Assembly (NCBI RefSeq): GCF_019218635.1
Contig: NZ_JAHUZB010000001.1
Span: 186,001 to 250,000 of the forward strand
Source of the DNA: Enterococcus alishanensis
GTDB lineage: Bacteria; Bacillota; Bacilli; Lactobacillales; Enterococcaceae
DNA length: 64,000 nucleotides
Direction of reading: 5' to 3'
Shown here one piece after another: positions 9,563 to 18,365 of this stretch. How positions within the stretch are numbered: the first letter of the stretch is position 1; the number at the start of each line of letters is the position of its first letter. Both the position numbers and the translations under genes were made by a program. The notes under the pieces were generated by a model, which saw only the letters and a list, made by a program, of their open reading frames with translations, had not been told where the DNA came from and did not search any database.

Positions 9563-9705
9563 AAAAAAAGAGACCTAAGACAAGTGATGTTTACTTGTCT
9601 TAGGTCTCACCATTTCATATGATACCAGAGAACGCGATGCGTTAACTTACTGTTGATATCATAACAACTACTCGAGTTGTCGGTTACTCCCCTAAGGAAT
9701 CTTCT
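9563..9705 (-). promoter_or_regulatory. yybP-ykoY manganese riboswitch with intrinsic terminator
   Basis: On the minus strand the leader carries the hallmark GGGGAGTAA directly after CCTTA, an ATCAACA element, and a 3' GTGAGACC. These are the conserved parts of the yybP-ykoY aptamer. CTTAGG near 9691 can pair with CCTAAG near 9600, closing the aptamer. The same CCTAAG belongs to a perfect 16-bp terminator stem (9570-9585 with 9593-9608) followed by seven T. Metal binding should therefore block the terminator and switch the ATPase on. Confidence 0.85.
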
Positions 9706-9720
9706 TTTATCGTAAAGTGA

Positions 9721-9749
9721 ATACTACAGGAATTTTTTTAAGAGCGCAA
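9721..9749 (-). promoter_or_regulatory. Promoter of the riboswitch-ATPase transcript
   Basis: On the minus strand TTGCGC (9744-9749), a 17-base spacer and TAGTAT (9721-9726) lie about 20 bases before the aptamer. Confidence 0.55.
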
Positions 9750-9768
9750 CGTTTTTGTTTGTTCTTAA

Positions 9769-10842
9769 TTATTTTCCAGCAATGATGGTTTCGATGGTAC
9801 TTTGATCTAAGCCTTTTAACACTTGAATCAACATTTCTCTAGCAGCATCAAAATCCGCAATGCTAAACATCGTTTGGTGGGTATGGATATAGCGACCACA
9901 AACACCAATCACTGTGCTTGGAATTCCTTGATTTGATGTGTGGGCAGCGCCAGCATCAGTACCGCCTTTTGAAACAAAGTATTGATAAGGAATATGATGA
10001 GTTGCCGCAATATCTAATAAATATTCTTTTAGGCGAGGCAATAAGATCATTCCAGGATCTTGAATCCGTAAGAGTGTCCCTTCACCTAAGTGTCCGAAAG
10101 TTCCTTTGGTTGTGACAGTGTCATCAGCTGCTGAACAATCCACCGCAAAGAATAAATCTGGTTGAAATTTTGTGACTGCTGGTTTTGCTCCCCGCAAGCC
10201 AACTTCTTCTTGGACATTTGCGCCGGCGACTAAGGTATAATCTAGTTTTTCTTGGGCTAAAGCTTCTAGCGCTTCTAAGACGACTGTACAGCCATAACGA
10301 TTGTCCCAAGCTTTACTGATGATATTTTTTCCATTGGCCGTTTTAATGGTTTCTACTAGAGGTACGATGGTGTCCCCAGGTCGCACGCCATAACTTTCAG
10401 CTTCTGCTTGAGATTCAAAGCCAGCATCAAATAGAATATCCTCTACTTTAATTTGTCCTTGACCGCTAGTTCCTCTTAATAAATGCGGCGGAACGGAAGA
10501 GGAGATACAAGGATAATTTCCATTAGCTGTTTTTAGCGTAAAGCGTTGAGCAGAAACAACATAAGGGTTCCAGCCACCTAATGGGGTAACTTTGAACAAA
10601 CCTCTTGGCGTAATTTCTGTTAGCATAAAACCAACTTCATCCATGTGAGCAGCAACCATGACCCGTGGTTTTTCGGCAGCAGCATGTTTTAAGCCAAAAA
10701 TACCTCCCAAGCCATCTTGTGCGACTTCATCAACTAAAGGTGTCAGTGCTTTTCTCATATAGCTACGAATGTCTTCTTCAAATCCACTGGTTCCCTGTAA
10801 TTCAGTTAACTCTTTGATACGTTGAAATGCTTTTTCATCCAT
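9769..10842 (-). CDS. pepA: M42-family glutamyl/leucyl aminopeptidase
   Basis: Cobalt/zinc aminopeptidase of 357 residues, cytoplasmic, forming large tetrahedral oligomers in this family. The metal-binding and catalytic strings are all present: AAHMDEVGF, KAWDNRYG, VQEEVGLRGA (catalytic Glu pair), AVDCSAAD and IHTHQTMF. Lactic acid bacterial PepA removes N-terminal Glu or Asp; that specificity is inferred from family. ATG 10842 follows an AAAGGGG site. It is a single gene, read in the same direction as the ATPase but separated from it by that gene's own promoter. Confidence 0.92.
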   Translation of the reverse strand: MDEKAFQRIKELTELQGTSGFEEDIRSYMRKALTPLVDEVAQDGLGGIFGLKHAAAEKPRVMVAAHMDEVGFMLTEITPRGLFKVTPLGGWNPYVVSAQRFTLKTANGNYPCISSSVPPHLLRGTSGQGQIKVEDILFDAGFESQAEAESYGVRPGDTIVPLVETIKTANGKNIISKAWDNRYGCTVVLEALEALAQEKLDYTLVAGANVQEEVGLRGAKPAVTKFQPDLFFAVDCSAADDTVTTKGTFGHLGEGTLLRIQDPGMILLPRLKEYLLDIAATHHIPYQYFVSKGGTDAGAAHTSNQGIPSTVIGVCGRYIHTHQTMFSIADFDAAREMLIQVLKGLDQSTIETIIAGK

Positions 10843-10969
10843 TTTTTATGACGCCCCTTTCAAAATTATTATAAACTTTTTTTTAAAGGTTGGATAGGAC
10901 TTAGATAATCTTCCTTATTTTAAATATTTAGTTATAATAAGAAGGATAAAGAAAAAGAAAGAGGATTTG

Positions 10970-11641
10970 ATGAGAGAAATAACAAAAAATATATTTCGTT
11001 TTTTTTTACTAATTATTTGTGGTGTAGGATTGAGTTGGCAGCTGGGGATGTTAAGTGGGGATTTTGATAGTTTTCAGTTGATTTTTTATACGATTCAAAG
11101 TGATTTTTTAATTTTTTTAACGTATCTTTTTTTAGTTCTTACTAGTTTTTTTCAAAGCTTATATCAACGGAAATTTATTTCAAAAGACGTCTCTGCTAAT
11201 CTATTAGGTAAGTTAACTTTGCTAGCTGTCCTTTCCTCGGTCGCTGATAATTTTTTTACCACACCTAGCACAGTGGATCCAAGAGTTATTTTTCTATTGC
11301 ATCATTTTTTACCACTGCTAATGTTGCTGGATTGGTTTATCTTTGTACCAAAGGCGGAAATTAAACAGACAAAACCTTTAACCTGGATCATTTTTCCGTT
11401 ATTGTATTGGTTGTTTATAGTTGTTCGAGCAACATTTTACTTACCGTTAAGAAATAGTTTTTCGTGTTATCCATACAGTTATTTGGATGCAGATTTGCTC
11501 GGATGGCCAACGGTTTTTGTACATATGTTTGCTTTACTGCTTTTATTATTGATTATCGGTTATGCTTTAAAAAAAATCGGTAGTGGGCGCTATTTACAAG
11601 TTTTAAAGTGTTGGTTAAAAAATAATAAAAAAATAATGTAA
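10970..11641 (+). CDS. Pr6Pr-family integral membrane protein
   Basis: About 223 residues with six hydrophobic helices. The pattern FYTIQSDFLIFLTYLFL, HHFLPLLMLLDWFIFVPK, then PLLYWLFIVVRATF and CYPYSYLDADLLGWP matches the Pr6Pr (FAR-17a/AIG1-like) family as I know it: conserved His-His, Asp-Trp, Pro-Lys, and Tyr-Pro-Tyr followed by Asp and Gly. No function is established for bacterial members. ATG 10970 follows AAAGAGGA by 4-5 bases. It is unusually rich in Phe and Leu runs, as expected for a small membrane protein. Confidence 0.75.
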   Translation: MREITKNIFRFFLLIICGVGLSWQLGMLSGDFDSFQLIFYTIQSDFLIFLTYLFLVLTSFFQSLYQRKFISKDVSANLLGKLTLLAVLSSVADNFFTTPSTVDPRVIFLLHHFLPLLMLLDWFIFVPKAEIKQTKPLTWIIFPLLYWLFIVVRATFYLPLRNSFSCYPYSYLDADLLGWPTVFVHMFALLLLLLIIGYALKKIGSGRYLQVLKCWLKNNKKIM

Positions 11642-11660
11642 TTTGACGGGTCAAAAATAA

Positions 11661-11689
11661 TCGAAAAAAAACTTGATTGGTTCTATACT
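11661..11689 (+). promoter_or_regulatory. Possible promoter of the MFS gene
   Basis: TCGAAA (11661-11666), a 17-base spacer and TATACT (11684-11689), 43 bases before the start codon. Confidence 0.4.
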
Positions 11690-11732
11690 TTGGATTATCA
11701 AATATGGAAACAAAGATTGTGGGGATTCGATT

Positions 11733-13157
11733 ATGGCCAGCAAAAGCAAATTACTATCAGGCCCAATTATTGTTTTGGGTCTGTTTTCATTTCTATCATC
11801 TTTATCAGGAGAAAGTACCAATTTAGCCTTACCAAATATTAGTCAAGCGTTACAAATAACCAATAACCAAGCTACTTGGATTGTTCAAGTAGGCTTAATT
11901 ACAACAACCATTTTGTTAGTGGCTTTTGGTCATTTAGGAGATATGATTTCAAAAGAATTTGTTTTCTTAATCGGTGGCATTTTTTTTACATTGGGATCAC
12001 TGGTGAACGGATTGGCACCGGGATTAACGATATTATTGTTGGGGAGGGTTGTGCAAGCGATTGGTTCGGCAATGATAATGGCAAACTCAATTGGCATTAC
12101 GACAGAATTGTCCACACCTAAAAACCGTGGCGAACTATTAGCAATTACCTCGATGTTTATTTCAGTAGGAGCCATCTCTGGTCCGGCTATCGGTGGGTTG
12201 ATTTTATCCTTTACTTCATGGCGCTTGATTTATTTGATCAATGTACCTTTGGGAATTTTATTTATTTTAATTGGTTTGAAGGTTTTTACCTTCCCTAAAA
12301 TATCGGTAGCGACTGTAAAAAAATCTTTAGCTGGTGCCAATTGGTTCGGGCAAATTATTTTTTCAGTGGGAATTATTGTTTTGTCCATAAGTAGTTTATT
12401 TTTTCAAAACCCAAAGTTAAGCTATTTAGTCGGTATAGCAGCTTTTATTCTAGGAGCCGTTTTAACAATTTATTCCTTTATGCAAGATGATCACAGTCAA
12501 ACACCTTGGATTTCTCCAACCATTTTACGGAATAAACCTTTTGTTTTTTCAATGTTCGCTTTATTCTTGGCCATGTTGGTGAATGTTGCCTCGAATATTT
12601 TATTACCGTTTTATTTACAAAGTTTCAATGGTATATCGCCATTGATTGCTGGTTTAATTATGATTTTGCAATCTAGCGTGATGTTGTTTGTTTCACCAAT
12701 CTCAGGCCGTTTAGCTGATCGGATAGGATCAGGAAAATTAATTATTGCCGGTTTGTTAGTCTTAGCCGTCTCTCAAATAGGCTATACAATGTTTCCTCTT
12801 AAATTTAATTGGCTGCTAGTTTTATTGCCAATTTTATTGAATGGTGTGGGTATGGGAATGTTTTTGGCGCCTAATAATTCTTTGGCCATTTCCTATGTAG
12901 ATAAAAGTTTAACAGGTGTGGCAGGTTCTTTGACTTCGTTTTTTAGAACAATTGGAATGAGTTTGGGGATTACGATTGCTTCGACGGTTTTATTTGCTCA
13001 ATTACCAGGTGTAAGATATATCACGCCTCAATTAGGGACGACCTTTTTGACAGCTTTTCATCATGTCTTTTTATTAATGACTGGATTATCTTTGATTGCG
13101 GCTATTTTATCTTTATACTTATTGAAATGGGAAAAAGAAAGGGCACTTAAGAATTAA
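11733..13157 (+). CDS. MFS multidrug exporter, DHA2 (14-helix) type
   Basis: Proton-coupled drug efflux protein of 474 residues. It shows helix 1 with LANLPNISQAL-like context (STNLALPNISQAL), loop motif FGHLGDMISKE, GRVVQAIGSAMIMANS, and the long 14-helix pattern of the EmrB/QacA group; SGRLADRIGSGK marks the second half. The substrate cannot be told. ATG 11733 follows GGGGATT; a longer reading from 11673 would have no ribosome site and would run through the promoter. Its last four bases overlap the convergent methyltransferase gene. Confidence 0.88.
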   Translation: MASKSKLLSGPIIVLGLFSFLSSLSGESTNLALPNISQALQITNNQATWIVQVGLITTTILLVAFGHLGDMISKEFVFLIGGIFFTLGSLVNGLAPGLTILLLGRVVQAIGSAMIMANSIGITTELSTPKNRGELLAITSMFISVGAISGPAIGGLILSFTSWRLIYLINVPLGILFILIGLKVFTFPKISVATVKKSLAGANWFGQIIFSVGIIVLSISSLFFQNPKLSYLVGIAAFILGAVLTIYSFMQDDHSQTPWISPTILRNKPFVFSMFALFLAMLVNVASNILLPFYLQSFNGISPLIAGLIMILQSSVMLFVSPISGRLADRIGSGKLIIAGLLVLAVSQIGYTMFPLKFNWLLVLLPILLNGVGMGMFLAPNNSLAISYVDKSLTGVAGSLTSFFRTIGMSLGITIASTVLFAQLPGVRYITPQLGTTFLTAFHHVFLLMTGLSLIAAILSLYLLKWEKERALKN

Positions 13158-13168
13158 CTCGTGCCCTT
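13131..13168 (-). terminator. Terminator of the methyltransferase gene, inside the end of the MFS gene
   Basis: On the minus strand AAGGGCAC pairs with GTGCCCTT (13161-13168 with 13139-13146), followed by a T-rich run. The hairpin sits over the two overlapping stop codons. Confidence 0.6.
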
Positions 13169-13855
13169 GACTTGATAATAGATGATTTCAAAAGTAATCT
13201 GGTGAATATTTTCTTTAGTTAATTGATCGCCAAATACGGTGTTTAGTCGTTTCGCCAAATCTTCTGAGGAAAGTTCGTCTTGATAATAATCATGGAAAAA
13301 AGATTTTTCGTATATTTCTTTATGTTGATAAGTAAATTGTTTGGTTTGATAGCTAATCTGTAATTGATCGAGCTTTTTTTTATAACTTTGATTGATTGCT
13401 AAATCGGGATTTTTAGCTTCAAATGGGCTAAATAAGCTGTCAGAATCTTCAATGACCCGTAATAAACAACACCAATCTTTACTGAGACGATTAAAAGCAG
13501 GCAAGTCATCAGCTTTTAAAGTCGGATTCATCGCTGAAAAAACGAGATCAAAATGTTGTGGCTGTTGAAAGAATTCCGTTTGTGCCATTTGCAGGAAGGC
13601 AACCTTTGAGTTGGCCTTCTTTTTTGCAAGCTCAATCATTTTTTTTGAGAAATCCACTAGTAGATATCTTTCTGTAAAAGATTGAAAAAATGCCATATAT
13701 CTACCACTGCCACCAGCTAAATCAAGTATACTAGACTGAGGTAAAATTTTTGCTTGGAGTAAAAAATCAGTGAGATCTTTTTCAATTGTTGTAAAAGAAG
13801 CTGCTTGAATTTCGTCGTATTCTTCGGCGAAATCATCCCAAAAATTTTCGTTCAT
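13154..13855 (-). CDS. Class I SAM-dependent methyltransferase
   Basis: 233 residues with the SAM-binding motif I ILDLAGGSGRYM around residue 43, an acidic motif II end (LLVDFSK) and a later AMNPTL motif IV region. The C-terminal half carries substrate-specific helices. The target molecule is unknown. The nearest family descriptions are small-molecule or generic methyltransferases. It is a single gene, divergent from a GNAT gene 25 bases away, with its end overlapping the MFS gene by 4 bases. Confidence 0.85.
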   Translation of the reverse strand: MNENFWDDFAEEYDEIQAASFTTIEKDLTDFLLQAKILPQSSILDLAGGSGRYMAFFQSFTERYLLVDFSKKMIELAKKKANSKVAFLQMAQTEFFQQPQHFDLVFSAMNPTLKADDLPAFNRLSKDWCCLLRVIEDSDSLFSPFEAKNPDLAINQSYKKKLDQLQISYQTKQFTYQHKEIYEKSFFHDYYQDELSSEDLAKRLNTVFGDQLTKENIHQITFEIIYYQVKGTS

Positions 13856-13880
13856 TTTTTATCCTTTCTTGGAGGTTCTA

Positions 13881-14294
13881 ATGATTATAAACAATATTTC
13901 CCCACAAAAATTAACACCGATTTTGACCGATTTATTAGCGCTTGATCAGCAGAACAAAGCGGTCTCAGCTATGCCTATTCAGACCATCGCTTTTTCAGCA
14001 GAAATAGCCGATCAAATTGTCGGCGGTGTTACTGCTAAAATTACTGGTGAAAGCCTGCATATTTCCTTGTTGGCGGTATCGCCGCAGCAACAAAATCAAG
14101 GGATTGGGGCTAAGTTGATTGAAAAAGTTGAAGCCTATGCACTCACAGAAAAATTAACCACTATAACTTTAACAACTAAAAGCTATCAGGCGCTAGATTT
14201 TTATTTGAAACAAGGCTATCAAACTTTTGCAGAACTAACAGATGTGCCAGTTCGCGGTATCACTAAATATTATTTATTAAAACGCCTTTCTTAA
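13881..14294 (+). CDS. GNAT-family N-acetyltransferase
   Basis: 137 residues. The acetyl-CoA binding motif A reads LLAVSPQQQNQGIGAKLIEKV, followed by TLTTKSYQALDFYLKQGYQ (motif B). The substrate is unknown. ATG 13881 is chosen: GGAGG at 13871-13875 is 5 bases before it, whereas the in-frame TTG at 13869 overlaps the site. The stop overlaps the convergent DUF554 gene by 4 bases, leaving no room for a separate terminator. Confidence 0.88.
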   Translation: MIINNISPQKLTPILTDLLALDQQNKAVSAMPIQTIAFSAEIADQIVGGVTAKITGESLHISLLAVSPQQQNQGIGAKLIEKVEAYALTEKLTTITLTTKSYQALDFYLKQGYQTFAELTDVPVRGITKYYLLKRLS

Positions 14295-14992
14295 AAATAA
14301 TAATATTGAACAGTTAAAATAGCGACTAAAACTAAAATAGCCGGTAAAAAATTTGAGACTCTGATTTTGGTTAATTTCATAACATTAAAGCCAATCGCCA
14401 TAATCATCAGTCCGCCAATCGCACTGATTTCATCCATTAAGAGAGTCAGTAATTCAGGTGGTAGATATTTCACGATAATGCTGGCAAAAATTGCGATTAA
14501 ACCTTGATAAATAATTACCGGAAAAGCTGAAAATAATACGCCAATCCCTAGTGAAGCAGTCAACATAATCGACATAAAACCATCCATTACTGCTTTGGTA
14601 AATAGGGTAGTGTGGTCATTAGACACACCACTTTGAATCCCACCGATAATCCCCATAGAACCAATTAAATAAATCAGACTAGCCGTGACAAAACCTTCAG
14701 CAAAATTGCTATTTCCCCGAGCAAAACGCCGTTCTAAAAACAGACCCAATTTTGTCATGGCATCTTCAATTTTTAAACCTTCACCAATCATGCCACCAAT
14801 ACAAATCGCAATAATAATTAGAATAAATGACTTGGCGGTAATCGCCATCTGGACAGCTAAAGCAATCACCCCTAAAGCAATTCCTTTTGTTACAGTATCT
14901 TTCGTCTGTTCAGAAATATTTCGTAAAACCACTCCTGACAAACTCCCGGCAATAATTGCTAAACCATTTACAACAGACCCCAAAAGAATCAT
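14291..14992 (-). CDS. DUF554 family membrane protein
   Basis: Integral membrane protein of 233 residues with six to seven helices. The start MILLGSVVNGLAIIAGSLSGVVLR, the ICIGGMIGEGLKIEDAM segment and the repeated small-residue helices are typical of DUF554 proteins. The family has no agreed function; a transport role is assumed from topology only. The N terminus follows an AAGGTGTTGGG stretch. It is monocistronic between a convergent GNAT gene and a permease gene in the same direction. Confidence 0.88.
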   Translation of the reverse strand: MILLGSVVNGLAIIAGSLSGVVLRNISEQTKDTVTKGIALGVIALAVQMAITAKSFILIIIAICIGGMIGEGLKIEDAMTKLGLFLERRFARGNSNFAEGFVTASLIYLIGSMGIIGGIQSGVSNDHTTLFTKAVMDGFMSIMLTASLGIGVLFSAFPVIIYQGLIAIFASIIVKYLPPELLTLLMDEISAIGGLMIMAIGFNVMKLTKIRVSNFLPAILVLVAILTVQYYYF

Positions 14993-15070
14993 CCCAACAC
15001 CTTCATTTCTTTAAAATGAGAAAATAATTAAAATCAATACTAACATGAAGCTGTCGCTCATAGCAATAGC

Positions 15071-15097
15071 AAAAAAGCCCGAAAAATTTTCGGACTT
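15071..15097 (-). terminator. Terminator of the permease gene
   Basis: On the minus strand AAGTCCGAAAA pairs with TTTTCGGGCTT and a run of T follows (15071-15076 as A on plus). Confidence 0.75.
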
Positions 15098-15102
15098 CTC
15101 AT

Positions 15103-16539
15103 TTAAATTTCACCTTTTTTTAGACGTTCACGTTTTGCTAAGATCGGCATTACAAAACCTAATCCAATTAAAACGACAATTCCGACAATATTAATAATTA
15201 ATTCGTGCCAGAAAAGTGAAGAGCCATAAGGGGCATCTTGTGGCAAAATCCCAAAAATTGTTGCAACTGCAGTAATAATCAAACACCACATACCGACAAA
15301 TACGGCGAAGCGATCATTTTTAATAAAGACATAATCGGAAGGAAATTTTTGTGTATCTTGTCGAATTTTGATAAAGGCGTAAAAAATCCAACAAGTGACA
15401 CCGGGAGAAATAATTCCGTTTAAGTTCAACAGCCAGTTGAAAATATCATTCATCTCTGGCAGGAAAACCCCTAGTAATAAAATGAAGGCACTCAAGGCAG
15501 TTGTTAAAATATAGCCATTGATTGGTAAACCATCCTCATTTAACTTGGTTAAGGCTTGCGGCATATACTTTTTACCGGTATCAGAGATCAACATCCGAGT
15601 CATTGCATCCAATAAAACTGCCAGTAAAGCACACATATAAATAATTTGGGTAATGGCAAAGATATACATTAAGGTATTTCCTAGATGATAAAATTCTCCC
15701 AAACGTTGAAAGGCATAGTAAGAACCATTCATTTTTAAATTATTTGGCAAGTTATGGGCATTAAAGAAAACTCCTAATGAGAATGAACCAAAGACCGTTA
15801 AGAAAATCGTCATCACTGTTAACATAATCATTGCTTTAGGAAAATCTCTTTTTGGTTTTTTCATCCGAATCACAAAAGGGGCGACCAATTCGGCACCGTT
15901 AATGGCATAAATCAATAATCCAATTGTTGTTAAATAATGTAAATTAAACTTTGGCAAAATGGTTTGAAAATTCATTGGTTGCGTTTCAATATGACCATTG
16001 GGCATAAATAGGGAAGTGAAGGTCATCACGACAAATAAAATCGCCATAATAAACATTGCCCCACCACCTAGTGTGCTTAACACTTCCAAAGACTTTTTGA
16101 AATGACGTTGTAAAAAAATAAATATTAAAAAAATGACAAAAGTTAACAACGCAAACATTGAGTTAGACAATTGCTCTTCTAACGAATCATTCCCGTTAAT
16201 GACCCAACCAAAACCAACCACTACCGCATTGGCTGTGTCTACTACGTAAGGAATTGAGGCCGCCCAATAAGTCCAAGCAGTAAAATAGCCTAACCGATCG
16301 CCGCTAGTTCCTCTGACCCATGAAGTTAAGCCGCCACCTTCATGATTAAAAACTGAACCTAATTGTCCCACCATCAATGAATAAGGGATTACATAAAGTA
16401 ACAGCAAAATCACCCAAGAAGTAATTACGCCCATTCCTTGATTGGCAAAATTATAAATAATATCATCAAATCCGATAACTGTAACAAAAGACATCATGGC
16501 TAAAACTGGCCATGAAATAAAACTTTTTTTCTCTTCCAT
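15103..16539 (-). CDS. APC-superfamily amino acid permease
   Basis: Membrane transporter of 478 residues with about 12 helices. The N-terminal helix 1 region (MMSFVTVIGFDDIIYNFANQG) and EGGGLTSWVRG after helix 2 resemble the glutamate/GABA antiporter branch of the APC superfamily, where GG-x-W is conserved. Helix 6 region YAINGAELVAPFV also fits. The substrate is an amino acid but cannot be specified. The start at 16539 follows AAAGGAGC. It has its own terminator. Confidence 0.88.
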   Translation of the reverse strand: MEEKKSFISWPVLAMMSFVTVIGFDDIIYNFANQGMGVITSWVILLLLYVIPYSLMVGQLGSVFNHEGGGLTSWVRGTSGDRLGYFTAWTYWAASIPYVVDTANAVVVGFGWVINGNDSLEEQLSNSMFALLTFVIFLIFIFLQRHFKKSLEVLSTLGGGAMFIMAILFVVMTFTSLFMPNGHIETQPMNFQTILPKFNLHYLTTIGLLIYAINGAELVAPFVIRMKKPKRDFPKAMIMLTVMTIFLTVFGSFSLGVFFNAHNLPNNLKMNGSYYAFQRLGEFYHLGNTLMYIFAITQIIYMCALLAVLLDAMTRMLISDTGKKYMPQALTKLNEDGLPINGYILTTALSAFILLLGVFLPEMNDIFNWLLNLNGIISPGVTCWIFYAFIKIRQDTQKFPSDYVFIKNDRFAVFVGMWCLIITAVATIFGILPQDAPYGSSLFWHELIINIVGIVVLIGLGFVMPILAKRERLKKGEI

Positions 16540-16597
16540 GAAGTTGCTCCTTTAATTTTAATCTAAGTTTTCAGCAGCAAACAGGGAGGCTTATTTA

Positions 16598-16675
16598 ATG
16601 GCAACAAAGTCGAAACATCCTCTCATTCGAATCGCTTTATCTTCCCATGAAAACAATCGTAAGGTCAACTGTTAA
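16598..16675 (+). CDS. Possible 25-residue small ORF
   Basis: An ATG at 16598 sits 8 bases after GGGAGG and opens a 25-codon frame ending TAA, product MATKSKHPLIRIALSSHENN and five further residues. It lies in the gap between two leftward genes. A good ribosome site is the only support. The same stretch is also the 5' leader region of the permease gene on the other strand, so this may be chance. Confidence 0.2.
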   Translation: MATKSKHPLIRIALSSHENNRKVNC

Positions 16676-16676
16676 A

Positions 16677-16707
16677 TAAAAAAAATGGAGCAGACTAGGC
16701 TGCTCCA
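16677..16707 (-). terminator. Terminator of the threonine aldolase gene
   Basis: A perfect stem TGGAGCAG (16686-16693) with CTGCTCCA (16700-16707); on the minus strand it is followed by eight T. Confidence 0.85.
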
Positions 16708-16723
16708 ATTTATAAAAAACTCT

Positions 16724-17749
16724 TTACATAATCGCCAATAAGGCTTCAATATCTGCTCTTTTAGTTGCCCAGCTCGTAGCAAAACGAATTACTGTGTGAC
16801 TATCGTCAAAGATTTCCCAGAAACCAAAAGCAACTTGTTCTTTTAATTTTTCCATTTTCTTGTTTTCCAAAATAATGAATTGTTGATTTGTTGGGGAATC
16901 TAGATAAAATTGATAGCCTTTTTCTTTTAGGCCAGCTTTTAATAAATCGGCTAACTCAATTGCATTTTTACTGATTTCAAAATATAGATTATCGGTAAAT
17001 AAAGTATCAAATTGAATCCCTAATACACGTCCTTTAGCTAATAAGGCGCCTTGCTGTTTCATATTTGGAACAAAATGAGCTGGGGTATTATTCTTAGTGA
17101 AGACGATGGCTTCTCCTAATAAGGCACCAACTTTTGTACCGCCAATGTAAAAAACATCTACTAAATCAGCTAATTCTGCTAAAGTTACATCATTTTCTGA
17201 ACTTGCCAAGGCGTAACCTAAACGAGCCCCGTCAACAAACAAAGGAATTTTATATTCATCACAAACGGCGCTGATGTCCGTTAATTCTTTTTTAGAATAA
17301 ATCGTCCCATATTCAGTTGGTTGAGAAATATAAACCATGCCAGGTTGCACCGCAAAATCACGGTTGCCATCATTCCAATAATTTTTCATATATTGCTTCA
17401 CGTCAGTGGCTGAGATTTTGCCAACTTTTTGCGGTAAAGTCAATACTTTGTGACCGGTAAATTCAATCGCTCCAGTTTCGTGAGTAGTGATATGTCCGGT
17501 TTCAGCTGCCAGCACACCTTCTGTTTTATTTAGCATCGAAGCAATCACTAAAGCATTGGTTTGCGTACCACCAGAAATAAAATAAATATGGGCATCTGGT
17601 TTTTCACAAGCTGCTTGAATTTTTTGACGGGCATTTTGACAATAAATATCATTTCCATAACCAGTTAATTTTTCCTCGTTAGTTGCCACCAAGTTAGCCA
17701 AGATTTTTTCATGGGCCCCTTCTAAGTAATCGCTCTCAAAATTTAACAT
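16724..17749 (-). CDS. Threonine aldolase / beta-eliminating lyase family, PLP-dependent
   Basis: Predicted low-specificity L-threonine aldolase (341 residues) that splits threonine or allo-threonine to glycine and acetaldehyde. The PLP lysine is K206 in YIGGTKVGALLGE. Also seen are FISGGTQTNALVI, ETGHITTHETGAIE and FVDGARLGYAL, whose Asp and Arg bind the cofactor. The N terminus (MLNFESDYLEGAHEKIL) is the variant typical of the Firmicutes members. ATG 17749 follows AGGAGG. It is monocistronic with its own terminator. Confidence 0.9.
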   Translation of the reverse strand: MLNFESDYLEGAHEKILANLVATNEEKLTGYGNDIYCQNARQKIQAACEKPDAHIYFISGGTQTNALVIASMLNKTEGVLAAETGHITTHETGAIEFTGHKVLTLPQKVGKISATDVKQYMKNYWNDGNRDFAVQPGMVYISQPTEYGTIYSKKELTDISAVCDEYKIPLFVDGARLGYALASSENDVTLAELADLVDVFYIGGTKVGALLGEAIVFTKNNTPAHFVPNMKQQGALLAKGRVLGIQFDTLFTDNLYFEISKNAIELADLLKAGLKEKGYQFYLDSPTNQQFIILENKKMEKLKEQVAFGFWEIFDDSHTVIRFATSWATKRADIEALLAIM

Positions 17750-17831
17750 CTAATTCCTCCTAGTCTAATGAAGCATCTTTCTGATAAAATTATCCCATAA
17801 ATAAATCTATTATCAAGGGGAGTTTTTTAGT

Positions 17832-18365
17832 TTGGAAACAAAACGATTAATATTTAGAGAGTGGCGTGACGGAGACCAAATCCTTTTGAATAAATTTTTG
17901 CAGGATGCTGAAGTGATGTCCGCTTATGAACATGCTTTTTCTGATGAAGAAGTAACCAATTGGTTAGCTTGGAATGTAAAATCCTATGCTGAAAATGGTT
18001 TTGGCTTATGGGCATTGGAATTGAAAGAAACTGGTGAAATTATTGGCGAATGCGGTTTGATTTTACAAGAAATTGACGGAGAATTTTTCCCCGAAATTAG
18101 TTATCATTTGGCACAAAAATTTTGGCATCAAGGCTACGCTACAGAAGCCGCTCTAGCGGTTCGAGATTGGACGTGGCTAGAAACAAATTATACGGAATTA
18201 ATTATTACCACAAGAGATATCAACATTGCCTCCATGAACGTCGCGATTCGCTGTGGTTTTATTATTAAAAAAAGAATGGTCAAATATTATCGCGGGCTTG
18301 AAATGCCCCATTATTTGTTTGGATACAAAAAGACACCTCATAATAGAGATGCCTCAGCTTTATAG
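17832..18365 (+). CDS. GNAT-family N-acetyltransferase, RimJ/RimL-like
   Basis: 177 residues. The opening METKRLIFREWRDGD, the middle GLWALELKETGEIIGECGL, and EISYHLAQKFWHQGYATEAA (acetyl-CoA motif) followed by NIASMNVAIRCGF are the usual landmarks of the ribosomal-protein-alanine acetyltransferase-like group. The real substrate is not evident. The start is TTG at 17832, 9 bases after AAGGGGAG. The 3' end carries a terminator for the opposite strand and overlaps the convergent hydrolase gene by 6 bases. Confidence 0.88.
   Translation: METKRLIFREWRDGDQILLNKFLQDAEVMSAYEHAFSDEEVTNWLAWNVKSYAENGFGLWALELKETGEIIGECGLILQEIDGEFFPEISYHLAQKFWHQGYATEAALAVRDWTWLETNYTELIITTRDINIASMNVAIRCGFIIKKRMVKYYRGLEMPHYLFGYKKTPHNRDASAL
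18327..18354 (-). terminator. Terminator of the hydrolase gene, inside the GNAT coding end
   Basis: On the minus strand AGGCATCTC pairs with GAGGTGTCT (with two G-U pairs), then TTTT. It overlaps the last 40 bases of the opposite gene. Confidence 0.6.
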
